In this document: positions 17,383 through 25,912 of the stretch, piece after piece
Position numbering within the stretch: the stretch's first letter is position 1
How the letters are laid out: the number at the start of each line of letters is the position of its first letter
The notes under the pieces: generated by a model
Told to the model about the DNA's origin: nothing
Database searches by the model: none
Seen by the model: only the letters and a program-made list of their open reading frames with translations
Source of the DNA: Variovorax boronicumulans
Lineage (GTDB): Bacteria; Pseudomonadota; Gammaproteobacteria; Burkholderiales; Burkholderiaceae_C
NCBI RefSeq assembly: GCF_030812215.1
Contig: NZ_JAUSSG010000001.1
Location: forward strand, 558,001-622,000
Direction: 5' to 3'
Length of the DNA: 64,000 nucleotides
Program-made: the position numbers and the translations under genes

Positions 17383-18057
17383 GTGCGCATATTGCTTGTC
17401 GAAGATGACACTTCCTTGGCAGATGCCGTGTGCAGCTATCTGCTGGCCAAGGCTTTCGTGGTCGACGTGGCGTCGAGCCTCGCCGAGGCGCGCGGCGCCC
17501 TGCTCTCGGTGCAGTACGCGGCGGTGCTGCTCGACCTGCACCTGGGCGACGGCGACGGCCTCTCGCTGCTGCCGCAGGTGCGCGCGCTGCGCGAGCCCCC
17601 CATCGTCATCGTGCTCACGGCCCGCGACCAGGTCACCGACCGCATCCGCGGCCTCGACGCGGGCGCCGACGACTACCTCATCAAGCCGTACGACCCCGCC
17701 GAACTGCTCGCGCGGCTGCGCGCGGTCGAGCGGCGGCGCAGTGCCAACACCTCGCCGGTGCTGCAGCTGGGCACGCTGGAAATCGACCTCGCCCACGACC
17801 GCGTGCGCAAGGACGGCAACCCCGTCGTGCTCACGCAAAAGGAATGGGCCCTGCTGCGCGTGATGGCCACGCGCCCCGAGCGCATCCACACGCGCGAGAA
17901 CCTCGCCGATGCGCTCTACGGCTTCGGCGACGAGGCCGACAGCAACACGCTCGAAGTCTTCATCAGCCGCCTGCGCCGCAAGCTCGGCAAGAGCCACATC
18001 CAGACGCTGCGCGGCCTCGGCTACCGGCTGTCGTTCTCGGCGGACGACGAGGAATGA
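17383..18057 (+). CDS. OmpR-family response regulator, PmrA/QseB-like
   Basis: This 224-residue response regulator has its acidic pocket at Glu7/Asp8/Asp9 (LLVEDD), the phospho-acceptor Asp51 (LLDLHLGDGDG) and Lys101 (IKPYDP), then a winged-helix DNA-binding domain ending GLGYRLSF. GTG 17383 gives the family-typical start MRILLVEDD with a GAG about 9 bases upstream; ATG 17362 would add seven residues (MFFETHR) and cannot be excluded. The kinase gene follows after 22 bases. Its divergence from the PAP2/EptA genes and the shared direct-repeat boxes point to control of envelope lipid modification, probably in response to cationic peptides or metals. Confidence 0.9.
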   Translation: MRILLVEDDTSLADAVCSYLLAKAFVVDVASSLAEARGALLSVQYAAVLLDLHLGDGDGLSLLPQVRALREPPIVIVLTARDQVTDRIRGLDAGADDYLIKPYDPAELLARLRAVERRRSANTSPVLQLGTLEIDLAHDRVRKDGNPVVLTQKEWALLRVMATRPERIHTRENLADALYGFGDEADSNTLEVFISRLRRKLGKSHIQTLRGLGYRLSFSADDEE

Positions 18058-18079
18058 GCAAAGCGCCAAGGGTGCATCC

Positions 18080-19435
18080 ATGAGCACCGCCCTGCCCTTG
18101 AACGGTCGCGACTCGCTGGCCGGGCGCCTCACGCGCACCCTCATCGTGTGGGTCGGCGGCGTCTGGCTGCTGTGCGTGCTGGCCGTGGTCTGGTATGTGG
18201 ACCGCGAGATCAACCACAACTTCGACAACGAACTGGTCGAGGTGTCGCACCGCATGTTCGACATGGCCGTGCAGGAGCTCGACAAGCTGCAGCACAAGGG
18301 CGAGATACCGCCCGCCATGCCGCTGGTCGCGCCCAAGCAGCTCTTTGCCGAAGACGCGGTGATGTACCAGGTGGTCGACATCCACGAGCATGTGCTGCTG
18401 CGTTCGGCCGAGACGCCCGCCGACACCTTCGATGTGCCGCTCGCACCCGGCTTCGCCAACAACCCGACCTGGCGCATCTACACCGTGAGGCATCCGACGC
18501 TCGGCCTCTACTTCCAGGTGGCCGACCCGCTCGACGAACGCCGCCGCGCACTCAACCGCACGCTGTTCGGCCTGATCATTCCGCTCGGCGCGGTGCTGCC
18601 GCTGCTCGCGCTGGTGCTGCGCAACGTGGCGCGCACCGAGCTGCGCGTGCTGCAGCAGCTCGCGGGCGAGATCGAGAAGCGCAGCGGCACCGACCTGCGG
18701 CCGATCACGCTGCCGGGGTTGCCGCAGGAGCTGCGCTCGGTGGGCGACCACGTCAACAGCCTGCTGGAACGCCTGTCGCAGTCGCTCGACGTGGAGCGCG
18801 CACTCGCCGCCAACGCGGCCCACGAGCTGCGCACGCCGCTGGCCGCCGCGCGCCTGCGGCTGCAGACCGCGCTCGACCACGACCTCAAGCGCGACGACGT
18901 GCAGGGCGCGCTCCAGGCGCTGCAGATGCTGAGCCATCGCACCGAGAAGCTGCTGCAGCTGTCGCGCGCGGAATCGGGCGCGTCGCTCACGCGTGCGAGG
19001 GTCGATCTGGTCCAGCTCGCGGGCACGGTGGCGCAGGAGTTCTGGCAAGACCCGCTGAACAACGAGCGCCTGAAGCTCAAGGTGCCCGACAGCGCGGCCC
19101 CGGTGGCGTTCGGCGATGTCGACGCGCTGGCGATCGCGCTGCGCAACCTGGTCGAGAACGCATTGCGCTACGGCGGTGATGGGCGCGTGGTGATCGAAGT
19201 GGCGGCACCGTGCACGCTGGTGGTGAGGGACTTCGGCCCCGGCGTGAATGCGGCGCAGTTGAAGACGCTGCAACAACGCCACGTGCGGCACGGCTCGGAC
19301 CGCGCGGGCTACGGGTTGGGGCTGTCGATCGTGGGCACGATCGTCGAGAAGCACAACGCGAAGCTGGAGCTGGCATCGCCGCCGGTGGGAGCGGCGCAGG
19401 GGTTCGAAGCGCGGATCGTGCTGCGGCCGGCCTGA
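18080..19435 (+). CDS. sensor histidine kinase of the PmrB/QseC type
   Basis: This 451-residue inner-membrane kinase has a first transmembrane helix near residues 20-40, a periplasmic sensing region of about 120 residues and a second helix near 165-190. The phospho-acceptor His248 sits in AAHELRTPLAAARLRLQ, followed by an ATPase domain with NLVENALRYG, DFGPGV and GYGLGLSIV boxes. It partners the regulator directly upstream. The periplasmic loop is rich in acidic residues (EVSHRMFDMAVQELDKL), consistent with cation sensing as in PmrB; that is inference. Confidence 0.92.
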   Translation: MSTALPLNGRDSLAGRLTRTLIVWVGGVWLLCVLAVVWYVDREINHNFDNELVEVSHRMFDMAVQELDKLQHKGEIPPAMPLVAPKQLFAEDAVMYQVVDIHEHVLLRSAETPADTFDVPLAPGFANNPTWRIYTVRHPTLGLYFQVADPLDERRRALNRTLFGLIIPLGAVLPLLALVLRNVARTELRVLQQLAGEIEKRSGTDLRPITLPGLPQELRSVGDHVNSLLERLSQSLDVERALAANAAHELRTPLAAARLRLQTALDHDLKRDDVQGALQALQMLSHRTEKLLQLSRAESGASLTRARVDLVQLAGTVAQEFWQDPLNNERLKLKVPDSAAPVAFGDVDALAIALRNLVENALRYGGDGRVVIEVAAPCTLVVRDFGPGVNAAQLKTLQQRHVRHGSDRAGYGLGLSIVGTIVEKHNAKLELASPPVGAAQGFEARIVLRPA

Positions 19436-19605
19436 AACAGACGATCGGCCCCGCCGATCTCTCCCCGCTGCGCGCACATGACGCAACCGTAATCGCTGCG
19501 TTAACCCGCAGGCAAGTGGCCTTTCTAGAGTCTGGTTCGCGATGTGTTCGTTGCTCGACAGCGAACCACCGCGTCACCTGCCATCACAACAGAAAGGACC
19601 TTCTC

Positions 19606-19905
19606 GTGAAACGAACCCTGCTCGCCCTGGGCACCATCGCTTTCTTCTCCACCGCGTTCGCGCAGCCGCACAACCACAGCGCGGAAGCCGAGGCCGACTT
19701 CGACAGCAAGCCGCAAGCGGCTGCGGAAGCCAAGAAAAAGAAGAAGGAGGCCGGCGCCGTGCGCATCAAGGACGGCAGCACCGCACGCGGCGAAGGCTCG
19801 GCCGTGCCATCGGCCAGCAAGACGGAAACCGCAGGACAGCGCCGGGCCGACGCGCGGGAAGCAAAGCCGCACGCGCTGCCCCAACCTGGAGGCACGCCGA
19901 AGTAA
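19606..19905 (+). CDS. small exported protein of unknown function
   Basis: A 99-residue protein starts with GTG at 19606 behind AGAAAGGACC. It opens with a clear signal peptide (KRTLLALGTIAFFSTAFAQ); the mature part begins PHNHSAEAEADFDSKP and is charged and low-complexity, with a KKKKKE run and no predicted globular fold. It follows the kinase by 170 bases in the same direction and could be a periplasmic companion of that system, but there is no motif to support a role. A real gene is likely because of the start signals and signal peptide. Confidence 0.6.
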   Translation: MKRTLLALGTIAFFSTAFAQPHNHSAEAEADFDSKPQAAAEAKKKKKEAGAVRIKDGSTARGEGSAVPSASKTETAGQRRADAREAKPHALPQPGGTPK

Positions 19906-19977
19906 TCACGTGTTGCACGGGCCGCGGCCCGTGCGATGCACCGGCGCGACCGCGATGACGCTGGGGCCAGAGCAGCG

Positions 19978-20613
19978 TTACGGAATCTGCCACGGATAGT
20001 CCGACAGGAGCTTCGCCGCCAGCGCCATCATCGATACCGCGACAACGAGATCGAGCACCTGCCAGGCACGGCGCGCACGGAACAGAGGAGCAGCCAGACG
20101 AGCGCCGGCCGTCAGGAAAATGAACCAGATGAAGGATGCAAGCATTGCGCCCGCGGCAAACGCGATCTTGGCTTCTCCTTCCTTTGTTGCACTGACGGAC
20201 CCGATCACGAGCACCGTATCGAGCCATGCATAGGGTGTGAGCAGCGAATGGAAAAGCGCCATCCGGACCACCCCGAACGCTGGCTTCGTCTTTTCAGGAA
20301 GGGTCCCGGCCACCGCAAAGCTCGCGGAAGATGCAAAGGCGGACCTCAAGGCCTGAAAGCTGAAATACAACAAATAGCCGATGCTGAACACCATGGCCGA
20401 AACCATCGCCCATCGGGTCGACGCGACCAGGAGGCCAAGTCCGGCGACCCCCAGGGTAATCAGCAACACATCTGAAAGTGCGCAGATGGCCACCAGCGTG
20501 ATTGCGCTATATCCCTGCAGGCTGTTTTTAATTACAAAAGTATCCTTGGGCCCCAGTGCGACCAACAGGCCGGCACCAAGCAAAAGCCCCTCGAGAAAAG
20601 AAATAGTCGGCAC
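19978..20613 (-). CDS. LysE/ArgO-family amino-acid exporter
   Basis: This inner-membrane exporter of 211 residues has about six transmembrane helices. The LysE signature appears as LLVALGPKDTFVIKNSLQG at the N-terminus, and AWLDTVLVIGSV marks the second half. GTG 20613 is chosen because GGAAACAGG lies just upstream; TTG 20625 would add four residues. The gene is less GC-rich than its surroundings and follows a 2OG-Fe(II) oxygenase gene on the same strand after a short gap. Export of a basic or hydroxylated amino acid made by that oxygenase is an attractive but untested reading. Confidence 0.85.
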   Translation of the reverse strand: MPTISFLEGLLLGAGLLVALGPKDTFVIKNSLQGYSAITLVAICALSDVLLITLGVAGLGLLVASTRWAMVSAMVFSIGYLLYFSFQALRSAFASSASFAVAGTLPEKTKPAFGVVRMALFHSLLTPYAWLDTVLVIGSVSATKEGEAKIAFAAGAMLASFIWFIFLTAGARLAAPLFRARRAWQVLDLVVAVSMMALAAKLLSDYPWQIP

Positions 20614-20668
20614 GCCTGTTTCCAATATTTTTACTTTGAGAAGGCGATGAAAAGCATCGCCCCCTCGA

Positions 20669-21508
20669 TCAGATCAAGGCCGTATTGCCGAACGCCCGGT
20701 GACTTTCATCCGCCAATTCTCCGACATTGATCGGATTTTTGGCGAGCAATGTCGTATAGGTCTGCGAAAGATCCGGAATGGCAAAATACACAACGGATTT
20801 TCTTTCCATCTGCACAAATGGATTTTTAACGGCGTGATACATTGGGGGAATTCTTCCATCCGACATTGCCGTCAGCAGCGACCCTGTAATAACGAGCAAT
20901 TCATCATCTCGCAGAAATACTGGAACTTCGCAGTCTTCCGGGCCGCCAGGAAAAATGACGAGGCCATCGCGCGTCGGTTTGATCAGCGTGATCAAATGCC
21001 CATCTTCATGGCGGTCCTGCAGATAGCCGCGATCATTCGCGTGGTACTGACTTGCGTACATGCACAACTGCAGATACGAGCTGTCTCGAATATTCACCGG
21101 ATCGGGGCTATTGAAAAAGTCCCACAACTCCGAAATCAATTGCTGCGCCATGGCGTGCATTTCCATCTCGCAGGTCTTTATGGCCCTATAGATTTCGTCG
21201 TTTGCGAATTCTTTCCCTTGATGCATTTCGCGATTCTTATGCCAGAAGCAGAAGCGATCGCACAAATCGATGCTGCTGGTGTACTTGGCGTACTCACCGC
21301 CGACAGATAAAAATCCATCGGTAACCTCCGGAAAACTGAAGTCTCGCCGAAGATCAGGCGAAACCGAGTCGATGCTGTCCAACACCTTCCACATGGCTGT
21401 TTGCACATGGACTGGAATTTTTAGAATCGCATACCCTTTCATTACAATCGAAGAAATCGACTCCCGTAACGGCGAATTCGTATTGAAACTGGAATTTGGC
21501 ACTTCCAT
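20669..21508 (-). CDS. 2OG-Fe(II) oxygenase, isopenicillin N synthase-like
   Basis: This is a 279-residue non-haem iron oxygenase. The facial triad is complete: His167-x-Asp169 (RHEDGH) and His225 (MYHAVKNP), and Arg236 (ERKSVVYF) is placed to bind 2-oxoglutarate. ATG 21508 has GAGGGGG seven bases upstream. G+C is clearly lower than in neighbouring genes, with many AT-ending codons, which suggests recent transfer. The fold resembles plant-type and IPNS-like oxygenases more than small-molecule halogenases. It precedes a LysE exporter. The substrate cannot be read, but an amino acid or peptide-like metabolite fits the exporter neighbour. Confidence 0.85.
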   Translation of the reverse strand: MEVPNSSFNTNSPLRESISSIVMKGYAILKIPVHVQTAMWKVLDSIDSVSPDLRRDFSFPEVTDGFLSVGGEYAKYTSSIDLCDRFCFWHKNREMHQGKEFANDEIYRAIKTCEMEMHAMAQQLISELWDFFNSPDPVNIRDSSYLQLCMYASQYHANDRGYLQDRHEDGHLITLIKPTRDGLVIFPGGPEDCEVPVFLRDDELLVITGSLLTAMSDGRIPPMYHAVKNPFVQMERKSVVYFAIPDLSQTYTTLLAKNPINVGELADESHRAFGNTALI

Positions 21509-21819
21509 TTTGACACCCCCTCACAAACGGCAAAATTGCCGTGACACATTCGATCATCAAAAAAATACCCGTACAACTTGAATTCGACGCGAGGAATCAA
21601 TTGAGACAATTGTGTATTTTTTTGACTTTCATGAAGACCCTCCCGATCAACGCCATATCGAAGCACCGATTGCGTTCGGCAACAGTCAAATGAAGTGGGT
21701 TTGAAACGGCTGCGCCTTCCTTGGCCGATGGCTAGGACGGGAAGACGTGTAAGTCCTGCGACGCGAGATCGCGGAGTCAGTGGGCGGCGCGGCGCAATCA
21801 GCGTGCGCTCGAACGCTCT
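21509..21819. other. AT-rich spacer with two palindromic elements
   Basis: No convincing gene lies in this 311-base spacer. CGGCAA-AA-TTGCCG at 21528-21541, 20 bases before the oxygenase start, and CAATTG-AGA-CAATTG at 21598-21612 are perfect inverted repeats and may be operators. Base composition is far below the genome average until about 21690. A 74-residue minus frame at 21442-21666 has no ribosome site or family resemblance. Confidence 0.5.
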
Positions 21820-22242
21820 CTATTCGCTCACCAGCTTGCGCAACCACTCCGGCAACGCCAGCGCCTTCTGCTTCGGAAAATCCACCCAGATCGTCGTTGC
21901 CCCGCCCGCTGCGCAGATCACCTCGGGCGCTTCTTCGCGCGCCATCGTGCCCCAGCTCTCGAAGGTGGTGCGGCCCGGGTCGCTCACGTACATCTTCAGC
22001 AGCACGTTGCCCGGGTATTCGATCTGCCGGTAGAAGTTGCAGAAGGCGTTGACGATCACCATCCCCTCGCCGCCGGGCTCGGGCTCGAAGCCGATGGAGC
22101 GCATCCAGTCGATGCGCGCGGTTTCGAGGTAACGGAAATAAGTGCCGTTGTTCAGGTGGCCCATGGCGTCCATGTCGCCCCATCGGATGGGGATCGACAT
22201 TTCGTACACGAGCTTCTTCTTTTCGGGGATTTCGATTCTCAT
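21820..22242 (-). CDS. acyl-CoA thioesterase, YbgC/4-hydroxybenzoyl-CoA type
   Basis: This 140-residue hot-dog-fold thioesterase has the active-site motif RWGDMDAMGHLNNGTYFRYLE in its first third, the signature of the YbgC / 4-hydroxybenzoyl-CoA thioesterase group, which hydrolyses acyl-CoA thioesters in the cytoplasm. Its ATG overlaps the stop of the EamA gene by 4 bases, so the two are coupled. The acyl specificity is not evident; position after a fatty-acid-like SDR and beside ETF-QO fits acyl-CoA metabolism. Confidence 0.88.
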   Translation of the reverse strand: MRIEIPEKKKLVYEMSIPIRWGDMDAMGHLNNGTYFRYLETARIDWMRSIGFEPEPGGEGMVIVNAFCNFYRQIEYPGNVLLKMYVSDPGRTTFESWGTMAREEAPEVICAAGGATTIWVDFPKQKALALPEWLRKLVSE

Positions 22243-23159
22243 CGGTGCGCCTTGATGGATGCGAGGATGCCCAGCACGAACAGCAGCGCCGCCACCCATT
22301 CGGTGGCCTGCGGCCAGCGGCCGTCCCAGACGAAGGAATAGAGCAAGGCGAACAGCGTCTCGCTCACGATCAATTGGCCGCACAGGCTCGCCGAGAGGCG
22401 CTGGCTGGCGATGTTCCAGAGGATGGTCGCGAGCCACGACGAACCGAAGCCGCCCGCCAGCGCGATCCAGATGAAGAGCATGCCGTCCGGTTGCGACTGC
22501 AGCGTGGCCACGTCGTTGCCCGCCACCAGCCACAGCAGCAAGGCCCCGAGGCCGGTCGCGATGCCGAGCCAGTTGGCCCAATCGGTGGCGTTGAGTTCAG
22601 CGTGGCGCTGCAGCCATTTCGCGTTGAGGAGGCCGTAGACCGTCCAGCTCGCCATGGAACACAGCGCGAGCGCGATGCCCCAGCCGAATCGCGCGCCGTT
22701 GCCACTGTCGCCGCCCGCGCCATGCTGCGCCGACCACGCGCCCCAGATCATCAGCGCGATGCCTGCGCCCGTGAGCACGAGGCCCGGCAGCAGCGCGCGC
22801 ATGCGCAGCCCCGCGGGCCGCCCGAGCAGCATCATCCAGACGGGAATCGTGCCGATGATGAGGCTGGGCACCTCGGTGCCGGCCGCCGCGATGCCGAAGG
22901 CCAGCAGCAGGTAGTAGCCGCTGAAGCCCAGCACGCTGAGCCCGAGCGCCGCGAGCGCCTGCTGCCCGTTCGGCCATCGCACAGCCGCAGGCCGCGCGAA
23001 CACAGCGAGCCCCGAGATCGCACCGAACACCGCGAAGCGCGCGGCCGTGATGTCGACCATGCCGAAGTGACCCACCATGCGTGGCGCCACGAAGGTCAGG
23101 CCCCAGAGCGCGCCCGCGGCCAACCCCGCAGCGATGCCTATCCACGCTCTCGGAGTCAG
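22239..23159 (-). CDS. EamA/DMT-family transporter (start codon uncertain)
   Basis: This is a drug/metabolite-type transporter with about ten helices in two EamA repeats, opening ALWGLTFVAPRMVGHFGM and ending FVLGILASIKAHR. No ATG, GTG or TTG lies between the SDR stop and TTG 23123. In-frame reading from the SDR stop needs CTG at 23159 (306 residues), whose bases overlap the SDR TGA; TTG 23123 would give 294 residues and trims the first helix. Its stop overlaps the thioesterase ATG. The order SDR, transporter, thioesterase with overlapping ends indicates one coupled operon. Substrate unknown. Confidence 0.8.
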   Translation of the reverse strand: MTPRAWIGIAAGLAAGALWGLTFVAPRMVGHFGMVDITAARFAVFGAISGLAVFARPAAVRWPNGQQALAALGLSVLGFSGYYLLLAFGIAAAGTEVPSLIIGTIPVWMMLLGRPAGLRMRALLPGLVLTGAGIALMIWGAWSAQHGAGGDSGNGARFGWGIALALCSMASWTVYGLLNAKWLQRHAELNATDWANWLGIATGLGALLLWLVAGNDVATLQSQPDGMLFIWIALAGGFGSSWLATILWNIASQRLSASLCGQLIVSETLFALLYSFVWDGRWPQATEWVAALLFVLGILASIKAHR

Positions 23160-23938
23160 AGCGCGAACCCGTCGTCGGCCGCGATGACGGCGCCGTTCAC
23201 GAAATGGCTCTGGCCGCTGGCCAGCAGCACGATCAGGCCGTCGAGGTCTTCGGCCTTGCCCACGCGCTTGCGCGGCAGGCTGCTCACCAGCTTGGCTCCG
23301 GCCTCGGTGGCCCACAGCGCTTCGTTGAGTTCGGTGGCGATGTAGCCCGGGCACAGCGCGTTCACGTTGATGCCGAAACGGCCCCATTCGAGCGCCATGG
23401 CCTTGGTCATCTGCACCAGCGCGGCCTTGCTCATGCCGTAGGCCCCGATGTTCGCCACCGCCTTGAGCGCGGACACCGAGGCGATGTTGATGATGCGGCC
23501 GCCGATGTAGGTGCCGGGCGCCGAGCCGTCGGCGCGCGCCAGCATGCGCTTGCCGACTTCCTGCGCGACGAAGAAGGCGCCCTTGAGGTTGGTGTCGAAG
23601 ATGAAGTCGTAGTCGTCGGGCGTTACGTCCTGCAGCCGCTGGCGGACGTTCACGCCGGAGTTGTTGACCAGGATGTCGATCGGGCCGACCTCGGTTTCGG
23701 CGCGCGCGACGGCGGCCTTGATGCTGCCGTGGTCGGTCACGTCGAGCTCGACCACGTGGGCATCGCCGCCCTCGCCTTCGATGCGGGCACGCAGCTCCTT
23801 GAGTCGTTCGACGCGGCGGCTCGCCAAGACCACCGCGGCGCCGGCGCGCGCCAGCGTTTTCGCGAACTGGGCGCCGAGGCCGCTGGAGGCGCCGGTGACG
23901 AAGGCCACGCGGCCCGAGAGATCGATGCTGTAAGCCAT
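23156..23938 (-). CDS. SDR-family oxidoreductase (FabG-like)
   Basis: This 260-residue classical SDR has the cofactor motif TGASSGLG at residues 15-22, VNNSGVN in place of NNAG, and an active site with AYGMSKAALVQM (Tyr-x-x-x-Lys). It ends in DDGFAL. It starts the three-gene minus-strand operon (SDR, EamA, thioesterase) and is divergent from ETF-QO with a spacer of about 106 bases. It may reduce 3-oxoacyl or related acyl intermediates; that is inferred from neighbours. Confidence 0.9.
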   Translation of the reverse strand: MAYSIDLSGRVAFVTGASSGLGAQFAKTLARAGAAVVLASRRVERLKELRARIEGEGGDAHVVELDVTDHGSIKAAVARAETEVGPIDILVNNSGVNVRQRLQDVTPDDYDFIFDTNLKGAFFVAQEVGKRMLARADGSAPGTYIGGRIINIASVSALKAVANIGAYGMSKAALVQMTKAMALEWGRFGINVNALCPGYIATELNEALWATEAGAKLVSSLPRKRVGKAEDLDGLIVLLASGQSHFVNGAVIAADDGFAL

Positions 23939-24044
23939 GGAAAACAGGTCCTGGTGAGTCGCGGAGGTGACGTGCTGCGCTCCCCCTAAAATGTTTCGCG
24001 CCCTCGTAGCGTCCGAGCCTCAAAACATTATCGACCAGACCCAC

Positions 24045-25742
24045 ATGACCCACGACGAAATCCTTGCCCAGTTCGGCCCTCGCGAAGCCATGGAATACGA
24101 CGTGGTCGTGGTCGGCGGCGGCCCGGCCGGCCTCTCGACCGCGATCCGCCTGAAGCAGCTGGCCGCCCAGCACGAAAAGGAAATCTCGGTCGTGGTGCTC
24201 GAGAAGGGCTCCGAGCCCGGCGCGCACATCCTCTCGGGCGCCATCATGGACCCGCGCGCGCTCAACGAGCTGCTGCCCGACTGGAAGGAACTGGGCGCTC
24301 CGCTGAACCAGCCCGTGACCGACGACGCAATGGTGTTCCTCGGCGAGAAGTCGGGCCTGCGCACCCCCAACGCCTTCCTGCCGGCGTGCTTCCAGAACCA
24401 CGGCAACTACATCATCAGCCTGGGCGCCTTCACCAAATGGCTCGCGCAGCAGGCCGAAAACCTCGGCGTCGAAATCTTCCCCGGCTTCCCGGCCGCCGAG
24501 GTGCTCTACAACGAGAACGGCTCGGTGCGCGGCGTGGCCACCGGCAACATGGGTGTCGGCAAGGACGGCGAGCCGACCGAGAACTTCCAGCTCGGCATGG
24601 AACTGCTGGGCAAGTACACGGTGTTCGCCGAAGGCGCGCGCGGCCACCTGGGCCGCCAGCTGATCGCGAAGTTCAAGCTCGACGAAGGCCGCGATCCGCA
24701 GACCTACGGCCTGGGCGTGAAGGAGGTGTGGGAAATCGACCCCAAGCGCCACCAGCCCGGCTTCGTGCTGCACACGGCCGGCTGGCCGATGAAGAGCGAC
24801 ACCTACGGCGGCGCCTTCCTCTATCACATGGAGGACAACAAGGTCACGATGGGCTTCATCACCGGCCTGGACTACAGCAACCCGTACCTGAGCCCGTTCG
24901 AGGAAATGCAGCGCTGGAAGCTGCACCCCAACATCCGCTGGTACCTCGAAGGCGACGAGGCCAAGGGCATCAAGCCGGCCAAGCGCATCGGCTACGGCGC
25001 GCGCGCCATCACGGCGGGCGGCCTGCAGTCGCTGCCCAAGACCGTGTTCCCGGGCGGCGCGCTGGTCGGCTGCGAGGCCGGCTACCTGAACGTGAGCCGC
25101 ATCAAGGGCAGCCACGCGGCCATCAAGACCGGCATGCTGTGCGCCGAAGCCGCCTTCGACGCCGTGCAGGCCGGCCGCCAGCACGACGAACTCACCGCCT
25201 ACCCGGCCGCCTTCGAGAAGAGCTGGCTCTACACGGAGCTGAGGAAGGCGCGCAACTTCAAGGCCTGGTTCAAGAAGGGCCTGGGCGTGGCAACGCTCAT
25301 GAATGGCATCGAGCAATGGCTGCTCAAGGGCAACATCCCCTGGACCCTGCGCCGCACGAAGCCCGACCACCAGTACCTGAAGCCCGCGGCCGAATGCAAG
25401 CCCATCGTCTATCCGAAGCCGGACGGCAAGCTCACCTTCGACCGGCTCTCCAGCGTGTTCATCAGCAACACGAACCATGAAGAGCAGCAACCAGCCCACC
25501 TGACGCTCAAGGATGCATTGGTGCCGGTCAACATCAACCTGGCCAAGTTCGCGGGCCCCGAGAGCCGCTATTGCCCGGCCGGCGTCTACGAGTTCGTGGG
25601 CACCGAAGACGGCAAGCAGCGCCTGCAGATCAACGCGCAGAACTGCGTGCACTGCAAGACCTGCGACATCAAGGACCCGACGCAGAACATCGTGTGGGTC
25701 ACGCCCGAAGGCGGCGGTGGGCCGAACTACGTGGGCATGTAA
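24045..25742 (+). CDS. electron transfer flavoprotein-ubiquinone oxidoreductase
   Basis: ETF-QO passes electrons from reduced ETF, fed by acyl-CoA and amino-acid dehydrogenases, into the ubiquinone pool at the inner membrane. The 565-residue protein has an N-terminal FAD fold (YDVVVVGGGPAGLSTAIRLKQ), the EKGSEPGAHILSGAIMDPR stretch, and a C-terminal 4Fe-4S domain with NCVHCKTCDIKDPTQNI and an upstream CPAGVYE cysteine. ATG 24045 is preferred over an upstream frame extension that is not protein-like. A strong terminator follows at 25776. The gene stands alone. Confidence 0.96.
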   Translation: MTHDEILAQFGPREAMEYDVVVVGGGPAGLSTAIRLKQLAAQHEKEISVVVLEKGSEPGAHILSGAIMDPRALNELLPDWKELGAPLNQPVTDDAMVFLGEKSGLRTPNAFLPACFQNHGNYIISLGAFTKWLAQQAENLGVEIFPGFPAAEVLYNENGSVRGVATGNMGVGKDGEPTENFQLGMELLGKYTVFAEGARGHLGRQLIAKFKLDEGRDPQTYGLGVKEVWEIDPKRHQPGFVLHTAGWPMKSDTYGGAFLYHMEDNKVTMGFITGLDYSNPYLSPFEEMQRWKLHPNIRWYLEGDEAKGIKPAKRIGYGARAITAGGLQSLPKTVFPGGALVGCEAGYLNVSRIKGSHAAIKTGMLCAEAAFDAVQAGRQHDELTAYPAAFEKSWLYTELRKARNFKAWFKKGLGVATLMNGIEQWLLKGNIPWTLRRTKPDHQYLKPAAECKPIVYPKPDGKLTFDRLSSVFISNTNHEEQQPAHLTLKDALVPVNINLAKFAGPESRYCPAGVYEFVGTEDGKQRLQINAQNCVHCKTCDIKDPTQNIVWVTPEGGGGPNYVGM

Positions 25743-25775
25743 GGCATCCCGCCTATCTTTGGTGCTTTTCAGGGG

Positions 25776-25800
25776 CCCTCTTCGGAGGGCTTTTCTGTTT
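25776..25800 (+). terminator. intrinsic terminator after ETF-QO
   Basis: GCCCTC, loop TTCG, GAGGGC is a perfect 6-bp stem with a stable UUCG tetraloop followed by TTTTCTGTT. It lies 34 bases after the ETF-QO stop. Confidence 0.85.
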
Positions 25801-25835
25801 CCTGCAGGGTGTGCGTCCGTGAAACTCCCGACATG

Positions 25836-25880
25836 CGCAAGCCCTCGCTTGCGGCATAGTCGAATGCGCCTGACGCATTC
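25836..25880. promoter_or_regulatory. two inverted repeats upstream of the TRAP operon
   Basis: CGCAAG-N6-CTTGCG at 25836-25853 and GAATGCG-N5-CGCATTC at 25862-25880 are both perfect inverted repeats 33-60 bases before the TRAP binding-protein start. They are candidate operators for a local regulator; none is encoded beside them. Confidence 0.45.
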
Positions 25881-25912
25881 CTGACCCTGACCACATTCCC
25901 CCCGGAGACACC

